This document shows, piece after piece, positions 24,138 to 36,600 of a stretch of DNA of 64,000 bases; the stretch's first letter is position 1; the number at the start of each line of letters is the position of its first letter. The stretch covers positions 21,328,001-21,392,000 of the forward strand of contig OX485803.1 of NCBI GenBank assembly GCA_950295325.1, given 5' to 3'. The translations under genes and the position numbers were made by a program. Under the pieces are notes generated by a model. The model was not told the origin of the DNA and did no database searches. It worked only from the letters and a program-made list of their open reading frames with translations. Source of the DNA: Polytrichum commune. Taxonomy: Eukaryota; Streptophyta; Polytrichopsida; Polytrichales; Polytrichaceae.

Positions 24138-24350
24138 GGGAAACTCAAGTATGTGAGCGTAGAGCGGAGAGCGGAAAATTTAGATTTTGTTGGGTAATTT
24201 TAGGAGAAGCAGTGCCTATTTCCGTGGAATTAGAGATACTTTGAATTCTATATTTGGAAAGGTACCCCCATTCCCGTGGACATAATAACCCAGAATTGTT
24301 TGAGAAACCAACGGATCCTATAGGCGTGGAAGATTGCATTTGTTATCAAA
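24138..24350 (+). repeat. Left terminal inverted repeat of the MULE
   Basis: Starts GGGA, then the long identical block from 24149. Beyond about 24,176 the match to the right end is patchy, with TTCCGTGG-type motifs repeated (TTCCGTGG, TTCCCGTGG, GGCGTGG). Confidence 0.75.
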
Positions 24351-24525
24351 CATCTTATAGTATATGTTTTCAAATGTATCATATTAAATTAGGGCTGACG
24401 TCACCAAATTGAAATCAAAATACCATACACAAAATATTTTATTGGTCAACAAAATGTAGCCAACCTCAAGACTTACAAAAATGGGTAGTTAGTTAAAATA
24501 GCTATATACTCTAGTTTAGGGCCAT

Positions 24526-24834
24526 CTACACCCTATCTGCCGGGCATGTCCAATATGGGTAAAATGATCCAAAGAACATGCCATAAAACTCCGTCGCACC
24601 ATAACAGCCTTCCAATTCAGTCCTTAGCTTAGCCAAAGACCTCAAAGACAAATCCCCCAAGTCCAACCTTAGAATCCTTTTGGAAATTTTTGAGGTGACG
24701 TGCCGGCTCTTTGAGAACAACATGAAGTTCAATTTAAAAAGTTTGACGAGGTTATGTTCGCGTGCCAAACAAAACTTCCAATTGCTATATAGCAATTGGG
24801 ATTGGAAGACGGCCAATGTGATTAGTGTGCACAA
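24526..24834 (-). CDS. Doubtful 102-codon open frame near the left MULE end
   Basis: Open on the minus strand downstream of gene A. Part (LDLGDLSLRSLAKLRTELEG) has protein-like composition, but no domain is recognised. It could be a decayed exon. Confidence 0.2.
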   Translation of the reverse strand: MCTLITLAVFQSQLLYSNWKFCLAREHNLVKLFKLNFMLFSKSRHVTSKISKRILRLDLGDLSLRSLAKLRTELEGCYGATEFYGMFFGSFYPYWTCPADRV

Positions 24835-25118
24835 CCATTAAATAAACCATCCACACTAATAGAAAATATGGTCTCCCTATAACTAAGATCTCACACTAAG
24901 AGCCGAGAGCTAGATTGTTTTGTGACTAGAAGTTAAGAGATCCGAACGATGAAGAAAAAATAAAGAATGCAATGCGGGTTGACATTATGAATATGAAATA
25001 ATGGAGAGAAAGAATGAAACTTGCGCTGGATATCAAAAATAAAACCAACACACAACTTTTATTAAAGCCGGATAACAACAACAAACGGAGTTATAATCTC
25101 CAAAACCAAAATGATAAA

Positions 25119-28100
25119 CTAAGGGCTTGGAGAACATTCCCTATCACTCTCCTCACCCTCATTTGCTTCTAACAAGAAAAGATTTCGTGTTCTACGCGAG
25201 AAATGACGAACGCGAGGAGGAGATGGGGACTCCGCCTTCGCAAAACAATCCGCCATTGCACTAGCATACGGGGGAAGCTCAAACGGCTTCGGAGGACTTG
25301 AAAACATGTCTCGACGAATGACTGCGACCTCCGCTGGCTCTCTAAACACCCAAGCAAAAGGATTAGAAACATGATGACACTAGAAAATGAGAATTTGAAA
25401 TCAAGGCAAACTTGGCAAAATATAGAAAGCAAACTTACGCACAAAGGAATCCGAATGCCCTCTTGGTCATCTTTTGAGGACGATCAAAGATAGATATAGA
25501 CGGTGCGGCAACTGAGCGAGATATACGCGCAGGCTGGGGATCGCGCATGGGGAGTAGGAGTGAATTGAAAATGACGGGGTCACTCTCAAGGGCCACAATA
25601 TGCCGCTCAAGGGAGCGACATGCTGTAATCGAACCACCTAAAGCAACGAGAGGTAAAATGTTAGTATGAAAACTAGTCAATGAAAAATAATGGAAAATTC
25701 AAAGTAAGGATGAAGTTGAAAAAGAAGGCGTACCTATACCACATTGCTAGTCCATAATAACATCATTCTTGTCGGTGAGAGTAGCGAGAAGGATGGAAAA
25801 AAAAACATGATGCTTCTCACGGGCACCTTGCCAAGGTACCCCATCACTGCGCATCGCCTGGCTCTTTTCATCGGTGAAGGTATTCAACCATCCATCTCGT
25901 TGGAGGTTGTAACCATACTCTTGTATGGCCTCCTCCCGCACTCTAAGAATGGAGTTAACACGAACAAGAACTTTGATGCTGAACTTCCGAGTCTGCAACA
26001 ATGAAAATGAAATGGAATTGAAATTGAATTGAAATTGAAATGATAAGCAATACGGAAGGGGAAGAGAGGGAGACTTGCTTACCACTCCAGAGGGAACAAC
26101 GGGAGATTGGAGGTCCAAATCATTCATTCCAAACCAATCTTCCGCGACGTAGAAGTCATAAGTGTGTGCCCAATCAAAAATACTCCTAGAAACACTGGCA
26201 CTCGCACAATGGGCAAGAACAAGGACACCATGATCATAGAGGTTAGATTTCGCAAATGCAAAAATACACTCATAGTATGATTCATGGAGCTTGTTCCAAG
26301 CAGGAACATCAGTGGAGATGTTCGGCACCGGCAAATTCTCGGGAATGTCGGCGAAGAGCAAATCGAGGCCCTTGTGAGTTGTAGTCGAGGTGTTCACACG
26401 GGAACGACCTGCCCCAACCTGCAATTGAAACTTCATGAGAAAACAAAAAGGAAAGAAATAAGCAAAGCAAAGGAAAAAAAATTGAGAATTGACGAAGACA
26501 AGTATACAAACCTTGGCAATGAACTCTTGGATGCGGGTATATGCGGGAAGGGGACCTCTGGCAACCTCGGAATCCAACATTAGTTGAACCATGTCCACAT
26601 TTTCGATGAGGGAAAGCGTGTTAGGAGCATCCGAAGAGGTGGCACTGGTATCCAAGAGAGCGGCCTTCCTCTTGCGAGGCAAAGAGAGGAGAGAAGTGCC
26701 ACTATGAGATGGAGTGGCAAGAGATTGTGGATGAAATGCAGATGGAGTAACAGAGGGGGCAAGAGAGGGAGCAACGGAGGGAACGATAGACGGACTGTGT
26801 GGGAGGGTGGGTGGCTCAACCGGGGTCTTAGAAGCAGACCGAGTGAGAACTTGGGAAGATGCTTGAGTGGCGGTCTTCTTTGCTCTGCCCTTTCTCCTTG
26901 GTGCCTTAGAAGGAGGAGGGGGAAGCTCAACGATGTCAGGCTCCTCCAAGGTAACAATGTTATCATCCGGAGCACTACCCACAAGGCTAGCAAACAAAGC
27001 CTTCTCTTCCCCGGGGACAAATCCTGCAGCACAATCCAAGTACCATCCACCACCTTGCAAGTGCAATTCGGAGAACTTGTTTGTTTGCGCGGTCGTGTAC
27101 ACGCAGAGGCTAGAAAAAATATTCACCCAGTCCGAGAGGTAGTCCGGCAAGGAAGATGAGGCCAATGCATTCTTCACAACCAATTCTCTCATGATATACC
27201 TACATGACAAAACAAGAATGTAAGAAAACCAAGAAAACGAGCAAGAAATGAAATTAAGGAGAGGTGCAAAGTGGAGGATAGATGTATTACCGATAGGCCA
27301 CACGCTTGATAGCGAGAGTCCCCTCCTCGAACTCCAAGAGATTATCACCTTTGACAAAGGTGATGTCAGGCTTATCGCCGAGGTAAGGCTTGAAGGCCTT
27401 GTCCCAAAGGACAATCCGCCAATGATCAACGTACTCACGAGGGCGCAAGATAGTTTCTGATGCGTCCCAATCAATGTCGACGGAGAGGCTCTCCTCTAAG
27501 GTCTCAATTTCAACCGCGACTTCCTTCTCCAACTACAGAGAGAGAGATGATTAGATATGAGATAAATAGAATAGAGGAAAATGAAAATGAAGAAGGTCGA
27601 GGAATGGATTTACCTGAGCCCAGAAGGACGCCTTGTGTAGCTAGTCGTCCAAAGCCCTCTCCCTCATAGGCTTGTCCTCGGGGAACTTGTCATCTAACCT
27701 TTCACGAAGGGGGGCGTTCCACCAGTAAAGCCACTTAGCTTTGAATGAAGTTTCGACCGGGCATGTGACAATTTTTTGCAATTTTTCAATTGTCATGTCC
27801 GTCGAAGAGAACTCATTAAAATGGCGGTCAATCTGTGCACAAAATAAAAATGATTTGAATTCAAAAGAGTAATAGAGTTGAAGAGTGATTTGGATGAATT
27901 GCGTTCAAGAGTGATTTGAATTTAAAAGAATACCTCATGAAAGAAATCCTCTTCATTGTCAGGGTGTGCAACGGATATGTACTTCTCAAAAGAACGGGCC
28001 CGAATACTTTTGATTGTCCTCTCCTGGGCCTTGGTCATAACATTCCAAATCTCAGTGGCCGACCTCTCCGCAATGGGTGTGGTCTCACGGTAATGTCTCA

Positions 28101-29307
28101 CTGCAAGGTCTGCTTGAGCCGAAATGTCTCTCTGCAAGAAATGACCTTGTGAGTTCATATAATCGGCATGGAAATTATCTATGTTGGAAGCTCTAAATGA
28201 TTGAATGTACAAAACTATACCTTGTAAAGAAACTTAACGAACACATCCGCGGTCAAGGTGTACTAAGTTGGACGACTCTCCTTTTATCTTCTCGCATGCT
28301 TTGTAATCAGATGGCGATATGAGATCCTTGAAGGTGGACAACTCTAACCTTCCAAAAGTGCGGATTCGAAGGAGCTTGGTTGGAATGTTTGCCTTGACAT
28401 AATCATGCTCGGTTGACCTGAGAGAAAATATGTGAGGAACGTGAGGTAAAAAGAATGAAAAAGAATTGAAATAAAAATGAAAAATGAATGAAAAAATGGA
28501 GTGAGCTTACCAATTAATGTCGCTCATGGCATTGAGAAATACACCGGTGTATCCTCTAGGGTCAACAACAATGCAATCCACCGAGATATGCCAACTCTTG
28601 TTATCGGCGTGGTGGTTATTGATGTGTCTCCACCAAGCGGTGAGACGATGATTGCCTTCCCAGACAAAGAACATCTTCCCGGTGAAATGTGCAAGATCCG
28701 GATCCTCCTTGAGCTTGGCGTCAAATTCTGCAGAGGCCTCTTGCCAGAGAGGGCTCCAAGAGGCCATAATGCCAGGGGGAATGGGGAGGTCCACGGGAAC
28801 GTCGTTGAAGGCAGACACATAAAGAACCCGATCACCCTCTCGGTATCCCATTACAAATTCACATTCCAAGCGCTGCACCTCAACCTCACTGATAGGACGG
28901 ACGAGAGGGAGGGCTCACAAGCGGCACAAAGGAATGGATAAGCGGGACTTACAGGTTGGCTTAATCTGGAGGCGTTGGATAACACCAATGGAGTCCTCCT
29001 TTTGTGATTTCCGAAGCTCAAGCTCACACACCACGGGATCCGTGTCGGCAACTGCTTGAACAGCATCTTCGCTCATTGCGAGAGCCTAACAAAAACACAA
29101 ACAATAAAACCATGCTTAGAAAGCTAGAACTCAAAAAACTTGCTCAACAAATTACTCAACAACTATCCAACTCACCTTTACTTGTAATGGGCCCTGCGAA
29201 TTGAGACTCTCAACCTGCACAGCTTCAACTTCAACCGCGGGGGCCGTAAGAACAACATCCTCTCCAGATTGGGGTTGCGATTGCGCAACCTGTGAAGAGT
29301 CCATATC
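25119..29307 (-). pseudogene. Gene A, exons 3-14: ParB-like domain plus amino-methylase-like domain
   Basis: Exons on the minus strand, each with GT-AG borders: 29307-29176, 29085-28953, 28888-28511, 28417-28221, 28131-27934, 27832-27614, 27532-27291, 27199-26512, 26418-26083, 25992-25734, 25637-25439, 25341-25119. Exon 5 has FVWEGNHRLTAWW, like the G-x-x-R/A motif of ParB/Srx nucleotide-binding domains. Exon 10 carries a basic, Ser/Pro-rich nuclear-type linker (APRRKGRAKK). Exons 11-13 resemble N4/N6 DNA amino-methylases: GVPWQGAREKHHVFF, VIMD-stop-QCGI then GGSITACRSLERHIVALESD, matching an AdoMet-binding motif I and following acidic residue. No clear DPPY is seen. Damage: TAG at 27641-27643 (exon 8), TAG at 25747-25749 inside motif I, a frame loss between exons 4 and 5 and another near 28.26 kb. 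Exons 1-2 lie at 45-46 kb. Confidence 0.72.
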
Positions 29308-30311
29308 CTAAGAACATGGAAAAAATGAGAATTTTACAAAGAAAAGTCAATAACTTCGTAACTATAAAGAAACAAATCCTCACAAAAACAATACAAGGCC
29401 GAGAGCAAACTACAAATGGAAATGGCCGAATGCTAAGTCAAGTGGTCAACTCTAGCACTAACCTACCTACGAATGAGAGGCCTCGGATCTGAGGCCTCTT
29501 TTCCTACCTCCTCCTTATGCACTACCCAAAAGAAAAAGGCCGAGAGAAATCTTATGTGAACATAGTAGTTTGACTTTTCAAGCCCATACATTGTCTCCAA
29601 AATGAGGCCTCGGATCCGAGGCCTCTTCACAAACCTCCTACTCATATAGTACCCAAAACAAGAAGGCCGAGAGCAATCTTACACGAACATAACATTTTGA
29701 TTTTTCTAGCATAAAATTGATACAAACATGAGGCCTCGTATCCGAGGCCTCTTCCCAAAACACATACTTATTCACTACCCAAAACAAGAAGGCCAAGAGC
29801 ATTCAAAAATGAACATAAGATTTTCATTTTTCAACCACATAACACAAAAACGAGGCCTCAGATCTGAGGCCTCTTCACAAAGTACCTACTTATGCACTAC
29901 CCAAAACAAGAAGGCCAAGAGCATTCAAAAATGAACATAAGATTTTCATTTTTCAAGCACATACCTTGACACAAAAATGAGGCCTCGGATCCGAGGCCTC
30001 TTCACAAAGTACCTACTTATGCACTACCCAAAACAAGAGGGCCAAGCGCATTAAAAAATGAACATAACATTTTAACTTTTCATGCACATACCTTGACACA
30101 AAAATGAGGCCTCGGATCCGAGGCCTCTTCCGAATGCCCCTCCTTATGAAATACATACTACAGAAAATGGCCGAGAGAATTCAAAAATGAACCTAACATT
30201 TTCATTTTTCAAGCACACAACCTGATTCAAAAATGAGGCCTCGGATCTGAGGCCTCTTCCAAATGCCCCTCCTTGATGATTTTAAAACCTAACCAATTTA
30301 CTTGTTACATG

Positions 30312-30800
30312 GCTCACGGGTGTTCACCCGTGAGGTTCACATTTGATGATGTTCCAGGGGAGGTCACTGCATTGCCAAGTTGCATCACCAAAATGGGTCA
30401 AAAGTTTCTCAATTTTTTTTGGGAGGTAGATATACATGATATCTATTACGGAGTAAAAAAATATGACCAAATTTGATGACCATATTTTTCTAGAAAACAT
30501 ACCATTTCTACCTAGAATGACGCAGAATTCAACTAAAACAATTACTAGGAAAAATGAAGATGACAAAAAATTTCAAAAAAATATACAAAAGATATAATCA
30601 ATGGTTGTGAATATAGAGAAAACAAATCATAATTTAAAAAAATATTTGACATGGAGACATCTCCCCGTGATGATGCTAAATCCTACCCAAATTACCTATT
30701 ACATGGCCCACGGGCGTTCGCCCGTGGGGCACACATTTGATGATGTTAAAACCTAACCAAGTTACTTGTTACATGGCCCACGGGCGTTTGCCCGTGGGGC
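30312..30800. repeat. Three GC-rich hairpins, CCCACGGGCG-TT-CGCCCGTGGG type
   Basis: Copies at 30312-30334 (CTCACGGGTGTTCACCCGTGAG, arms changed in compensation), 30706-30730 and 30776-30800, each preceded by TTACATGGC. A fourth is at 44048-44072. They sit at the borders of the uniform satellite block. Confidence 0.75.
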
Positions 30801-31987
30801 ACAAGGCAGAGAGCAAGGAACCAAAAAAGCAAGAAAGTTGACATTCTATTAGTTTGAGAAATCAAGAACCTCACCTCTCTCAAAACCCTACCTTTCACAT
30901 ACTCAAACTTACACAAATATGAGGCCTCGGATCCGAGGCCTCTTCCTATGGCTCCCACTTATGCACTACCCAATAGAAGAAATGGCCGAGAGCAAGGAAT
31001 CAAGAAAGCAAGAAAGTTGACATTCCATTAGTTTGAGAAATCAAGAACCTCGCCTCTCTCAAAACCCTACCTTTCACATACTCAAACTTACACAAATATG
31101 AGGCCTCGGATCCGAGGCCTCTTCCCCTAGCTGCTTCTTATGCACTACACAAAAAAAGACAAGGCCGACAAAAATTGATGTGCACATAACATTTTGATTT
31201 TTCAAGCACAAACCTACCCACAAATAAGAGGCCTCGGATCCGAGGCCTCTTCCTATGGCTCCCACTTATGCACTACCCAATAGAAGAAATGGCCGAGAGC
31301 AAAGAATCAAGAAAGCAAGAAAGTTGACATTCCATTAGTTTGAGAAATCAAGAACCTCGCCCCTCTCAAAACCCTACCTTTCACATACTCAAACTTACAC
31401 AAACAAGAGGCCTCGGATCCGAGGCCTCTTCACAAACCTCCTACTCATGTAGTACCCAAAACAAGAAGGCCGAGAGCAATCTTACACGAACATAACATTT
31501 TGATTTTTCTTAAATAAAATTGACTCAAACATGAGGCCTCGGATCCGAGGCCTCTTCCCAAAACACATACTTATTCACTACCCAAAACAAGAAGGCCAAC
31601 AACATGAAAAATGAACATTAGATTTTCAGTTTTCAAGCACATACCTGGACACAAAAATGAGGCCTCGGATCCGAGGCCTCTTCCCAAAACACATACTTTA
31701 TTCACTACCCAAAACAAGAAGGCCAAGAGCATTCAAAAATGAACATAAGATTTTTATTTTTCAACCACATACCTTGACACAAAAAAGAGGCCTCGGATCC
31801 GAGGCCTCTTCACAAAGTACCTACTTATGCACTACCAAAAACAAGAGCGCCAAGAGCATTCAAAAATTAATATAAATTTTTAATTTTTCAAGCACAAACC
31901 TTGACACAAAAAAGAGGCCTCGGATCCGAGGCCTCTTCCCAAAGCTCCTACTTATGCACTTAACAAAATACAATCCCCCCCCCCCCC

Positions 31988-33140
31988 CCGCAGCTTCAGA
32001 CCTCCATATCTTCCACGTCTGGTCTCCGAATCTAACAATCAACCACTCTATCGTCATCTACATGAAATGTAGATGCCGATGGACACCTCACTTGCCCCAT
32101 TTGGGCAAAAATAAAGGAAGTTATGCCTGTTTAAACATTCGCAGTCCCGGGAGCCACTCCCAGGGGACTGCTGATCGAGGGCACTAAAAGGAGGCCTCGG
32201 ATCCGAGGCCTCATTTTCAAACTAGTGTACATACTCAAAAACAAGCAAAGTGCCTCATTCATACAAGCTATACGTTGAATCAAAAAACCTCAAGTGGCCT
32301 CGGATCCTAGGGCTCACACACAAAGTAATTTACGTACTCCAAACCAACCATAGTGCCTCATCCGTACACTAGTTTTGGAACACATAAAAGAGGCCTCGGA
32401 TACGAGGCCTCTTCTCCTAGCTCCTACATATGCACTTAACAAAACACATTTCCCCCCCCCCCCGGCAGCTTCAGACCTCCATATCGTCCACGTGTGGTCT
32501 CTGAATCTAACAATCAACCACTCTATCGTCATCTACATAATATGTAGATGCCGATGGACACCTCACTTGCCCCATTTGGGCAAAAATCAAGGAAGTTATG
32601 CCTGTTTAAACATTCCCAGTCCCGGGAGCCACTCCCTGGGGACTGCTGATCGAGGGCACTAAAAGGAGGCCTCGGATCCAAGCCCTCATTTCCAAACTAG
32701 TGTACATACTCAAAAACAAGCAAAGTGCCTCATTCATACAAGCTATACGTTGAATCAAAAAACCTCAAGTGGCCTCGGCTGAGAGGCCTCGGATCCGAGG
32801 GCTCACACACAAAGTAATTTACGTACTCCAAACCAACCATAGTGCCTCATCCGTACACTAGTTTTGGAACACATAAAAGAGGCCTCGGATCCGAGGCCTC
32901 TTCTCCTAGCTCCTAGATATGCACTTAACAAAACACATTTCCCCCCCCCGGCAGCTTCAGACCTCCATATCGTCCACGTGTGGTCTCTGAATCTAACAAT
33001 CAACCACTCTATCGTCATCTACATGAAATGTAGATGCCGATGGACACCTCACTTAACCCATTTGGGCAAGAAATCAAGGAAGTTATGTCTGTTTAAACAT
33101 TCGCAGTCCCGGGAGCCACTCCCTGGGGACTGCTGATTGA
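31988..33140 (+). repeat. Three copies of the structured ~190-bp repeat
   Basis: Copies begin at about 31988, 32464 and 32947, each behind a run of 9-13 C and containing CATCTACAT...ATGTAGATG, TTGCCCCATTTGGGCAA (third copy TTAACCC...) and CAGTCCCGGGAGCCACTCCC. They are part of a higher-order unit of about 480-490 bp that also carries GGCCTCGGATCCGAGGCC. A diverged fourth copy is at 13.2 kb. Confidence 0.8.
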
Positions 33141-33639
33141 GGGCACTAAAAGGAGCCCTCGAATCCAAGGCCTCATTTTCAAACTAGTTTACATACTCAA
33201 AAACAAGCAAAGTGCCTCATTCATACAAGCTATACGTTGAATCAAAAAACCTCAAGTCGCCTCCGCCGAGAGCCCTCGGATCCGAGGCCTTACACACAAA
33301 CTAGTTTACATACTCAAAACCAACCAAAGTGCCTCTTCCGTACACTTGTTTTGGAACACATAAAAGAGGTCTCGGATCCGAGGCCTCATTCACAAACTAG
33401 TTTACATACTCAAAACAAACCAAAGTGCCTCATCCGTACACTTGTTTTGGAACACATAAAAGAGGCCTCAGATCCGAGGCCTCATTCACAAACTAGTTTA
33501 CATACTCAAAACAAACCAAAGTGCCTCATCCGTACACTTGTTTTGGAACACATAAAAGAGGCCTCGGATCCGAGGCCTCATTCACAAACTAGTTTACATC
33601 CTCAAAAACAAGCAAAGTGCCTCATTCACACAAGTTATA

Positions 33640-36600
33640 CTTTGAATCAAAAAACCTCAAGTGGCCTCCGCCGAGAGGCCTCGGATCCGAGGCCTTACAC
33701 ACAAACTAGTTTACATACTCAAAACCAACCAAAGTGCCTCTTCCGTACACTTGTTTTGGAACACATAAAAGAGGCCTCGGATCCGAGGCCTCATTCACAA
33801 ACTAGTTTACATCCTCAAAAACAAGCAAAGTGCCTCATTCACACAAGTTATACTTTGAATCAAAAAACCTCAAGTGGCCTCCGTCGAGAGGCCTTGGATC
33901 CGAGGCCTTACACACAAACTAGTTTACATACTCAAAACCAACCAAAGTGCCTCTTCCGTACACTTGTTTGGGAACACATAAAAGAGGCCTCGGATCCGAG
34001 GCCTCATTCACAAACTACGTTACATACTCAAAACAAACCAAAGTGCCTCTTCCGTACACTTGTTTTGGAACACATAAAAGAGGCCTCGGATCCGAGGCCT
34101 CATTCACAAACTAGTTTACATCCTCAAAAACAAGCAAAGTGCCTCATTCATACAAGTTATACTTTGAATCAAAAAACCTCAAGTGGCCTGCGCCGAGAGG
34201 CCTCGGATCCGAGGCCTTACACACAAACTAGTTTACATACTCAAAACAAACCAAAGTGCCTCATCCGTACACTTGTTTTGGAACACATAAAAGAGGCCTC
34301 AGATCCGAGGCCTCATTCACAAACTAGTTTACATCCTCAAAAACAAGCAAAGTGCCTCATTCACACAAGTTATACTTTGAATCAAAAAACCTCAAGTGGC
34401 CTCCGCCGAGAGGCCTCGGATCCGAGGCCTTACACACAAACTAGTTTACATACTCAAAACCAACCAAAGTGCCTCTTCTGTACATTTGTTTTGGAACACA
34501 TAAAAGAGGTCTCGGATCCGAGGCCTCATTCACAAACTACTTTACATACTCAAAACAAACCAAAGTGCCTCATCCCTACACTTGTTTTGGAACACATAAA
34601 AGAGGCCTCAGATCCGAGGCCTCATTCACAAACTAGTTTACATACTCAAAACAAACCAAAGTGCCTCATCCGTACACTTGTTTTGGAACACATAAAAGAG
34701 GCCTCAGATCCGAGGCCTCATTCACAAACTAGTTTACATCCTCAAAACCAAGCAAAGTGCCTCATTCACACAAGTTATACTTTGAATCAAAAAACCTCAA
34801 GTGGCCTCCGCCGAGAGGCCTCGGATCCGAGGCCTTACACACAAACTAGTTTACATACTCAAAACCAACCAAAGTGCCTCTTCTGTAAACTTGTTTTGGA
34901 ACACATAAAAGAGGTCTCGGATCCGAGGCCTCATTCACAAAATACTTTACATCCTCAAAACAAACCAAAGTGCCTCATCCGTACACTTGTTTTGGAACAC
35001 ATAAAAGAGGCCTCAGATCCGAGGCCTCATTCACAAACTAGTTTACATACTCAAAACAAACCAAAGTGCCTCATCCGTACACTTGTTTTGGAACACATAA
35101 AAGAGGCCTCAGATCCGAGGCCTCATTCACAAACTAGTTTACATCCTCAAAACCAAGCAAAGTGCCTCATTCACACAAGTTATACTTTGAATCAAAAAAC
35201 CTCAAGTGGCCTCCGCCGAGAGGCCTCGGATCCGAGGCCTTACACACAAACTAGTTTACATACTCAAAACCAACCAAAGTGCCTCTTCTGTAAACTTGTT
35301 TTGGAACACATAAAAGAGGTCTCGGATCCGAGGCCTCATTCACAAAATACTTTACATCCTCAAAACAAACCAAAGTGCCTCATCCGTACACTTGTTTTGG
35401 AACACATAAAAGAGGCCTCAGATCCGAGGCCTCATTCACAAACTAGTTTACATACTCAAAACAAACCAAAGTGCCTCATCCGTACACTTGTTTTGGAACA
35501 CATAAAAGAGGCCTCAGATCCGAGGCCTCATTCACAAACTAGTTTACATCCTCAAAAACAAGCAAAGTGCCTCATTCACACAAGTTATACTTTGAATCAA
35601 AAAACCTCAAGTGGCCTCCGCCGAGAGGCCTCGGATCCGAGGCCTTACACACAAACTAGTTTACATACTCAAAACAAACCAAAGTGCCTCATCCGTACAC
35701 TTGTTTTGGAACACATAAAAGAGGCCTCAGATCCGAGGCCTCATTCACAAACTAGTTTACATCCTCAAAAACAAGCAAAGTGCCTCATTCACACAAGTTA
35801 TACTTTGAATCAAAAAACCTCAAGTGGCCTCCGCCGAGAGGCCTCGGATCCGAGGCCTTACACACAAACTAGTTTACATACTCAAAACCAACCAAAGTGC
35901 CTCTTCTGTAAACTTGTTTTGGAACACATAAAAGAGGTCTCGGATCCGAGGCCTCATTCACAAAATACTTTACATCCTCAAAACAAACCAAAGTGCCTCA
36001 TCCGTACACTTGTTTTGGAACACATAAAAGAGGCCTCAGATCCGAGGCCTCATTCACAAACTAGTTTACATACTCAAAACAAACCAAAGTGCCTCATCCG
36101 TACACTTGTTTTGGAACACATAAAAGAGGCCTCAGATCCGAGGCCTCATTCACAAACTAGTTTACATCCTCAAAAACAAGCAAAGTGCCTCATTCACACA
36201 AGTTATACTTTGAATCAAAAAACCTCAAGTGGCCTCCGCCGAGAGGCCTCGGATCCGAGGCCTTACACACAAACTAGTTTACATACTCAAAACCAACCAA
36301 AGTGCCTCTTCCGTACACTTGTTTTGGAACACATAAAAGAGGCCTCGGATCCGAGGCCTCATTCACAAACTAGTTTACATCCTCAAAAACAAGCAAAGTG
36401 CCTCATTCACACAAGTTATACTTTGAATCAAAAAACCTCAAGTGGCCTCCGTCGAGAGGCCTTGGATCCGAGGCCTTACACACAAACTAGTTTACATACT
36501 CAAAACCAACCAAAGTGCCTCTTCCGTACACTTGTTTGGGAACACATAAAAGAGGCCTCGGATCCGAGGCCTCATTCACAAACTACGTTACATACTCAAA

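Noticed and set aside
23631-24156. Open frames on both strands over the palindromic array
   Set aside because: RSSGSG-type repeats are forced by the palindromic minisatellite; several frames on both strands are open at once.
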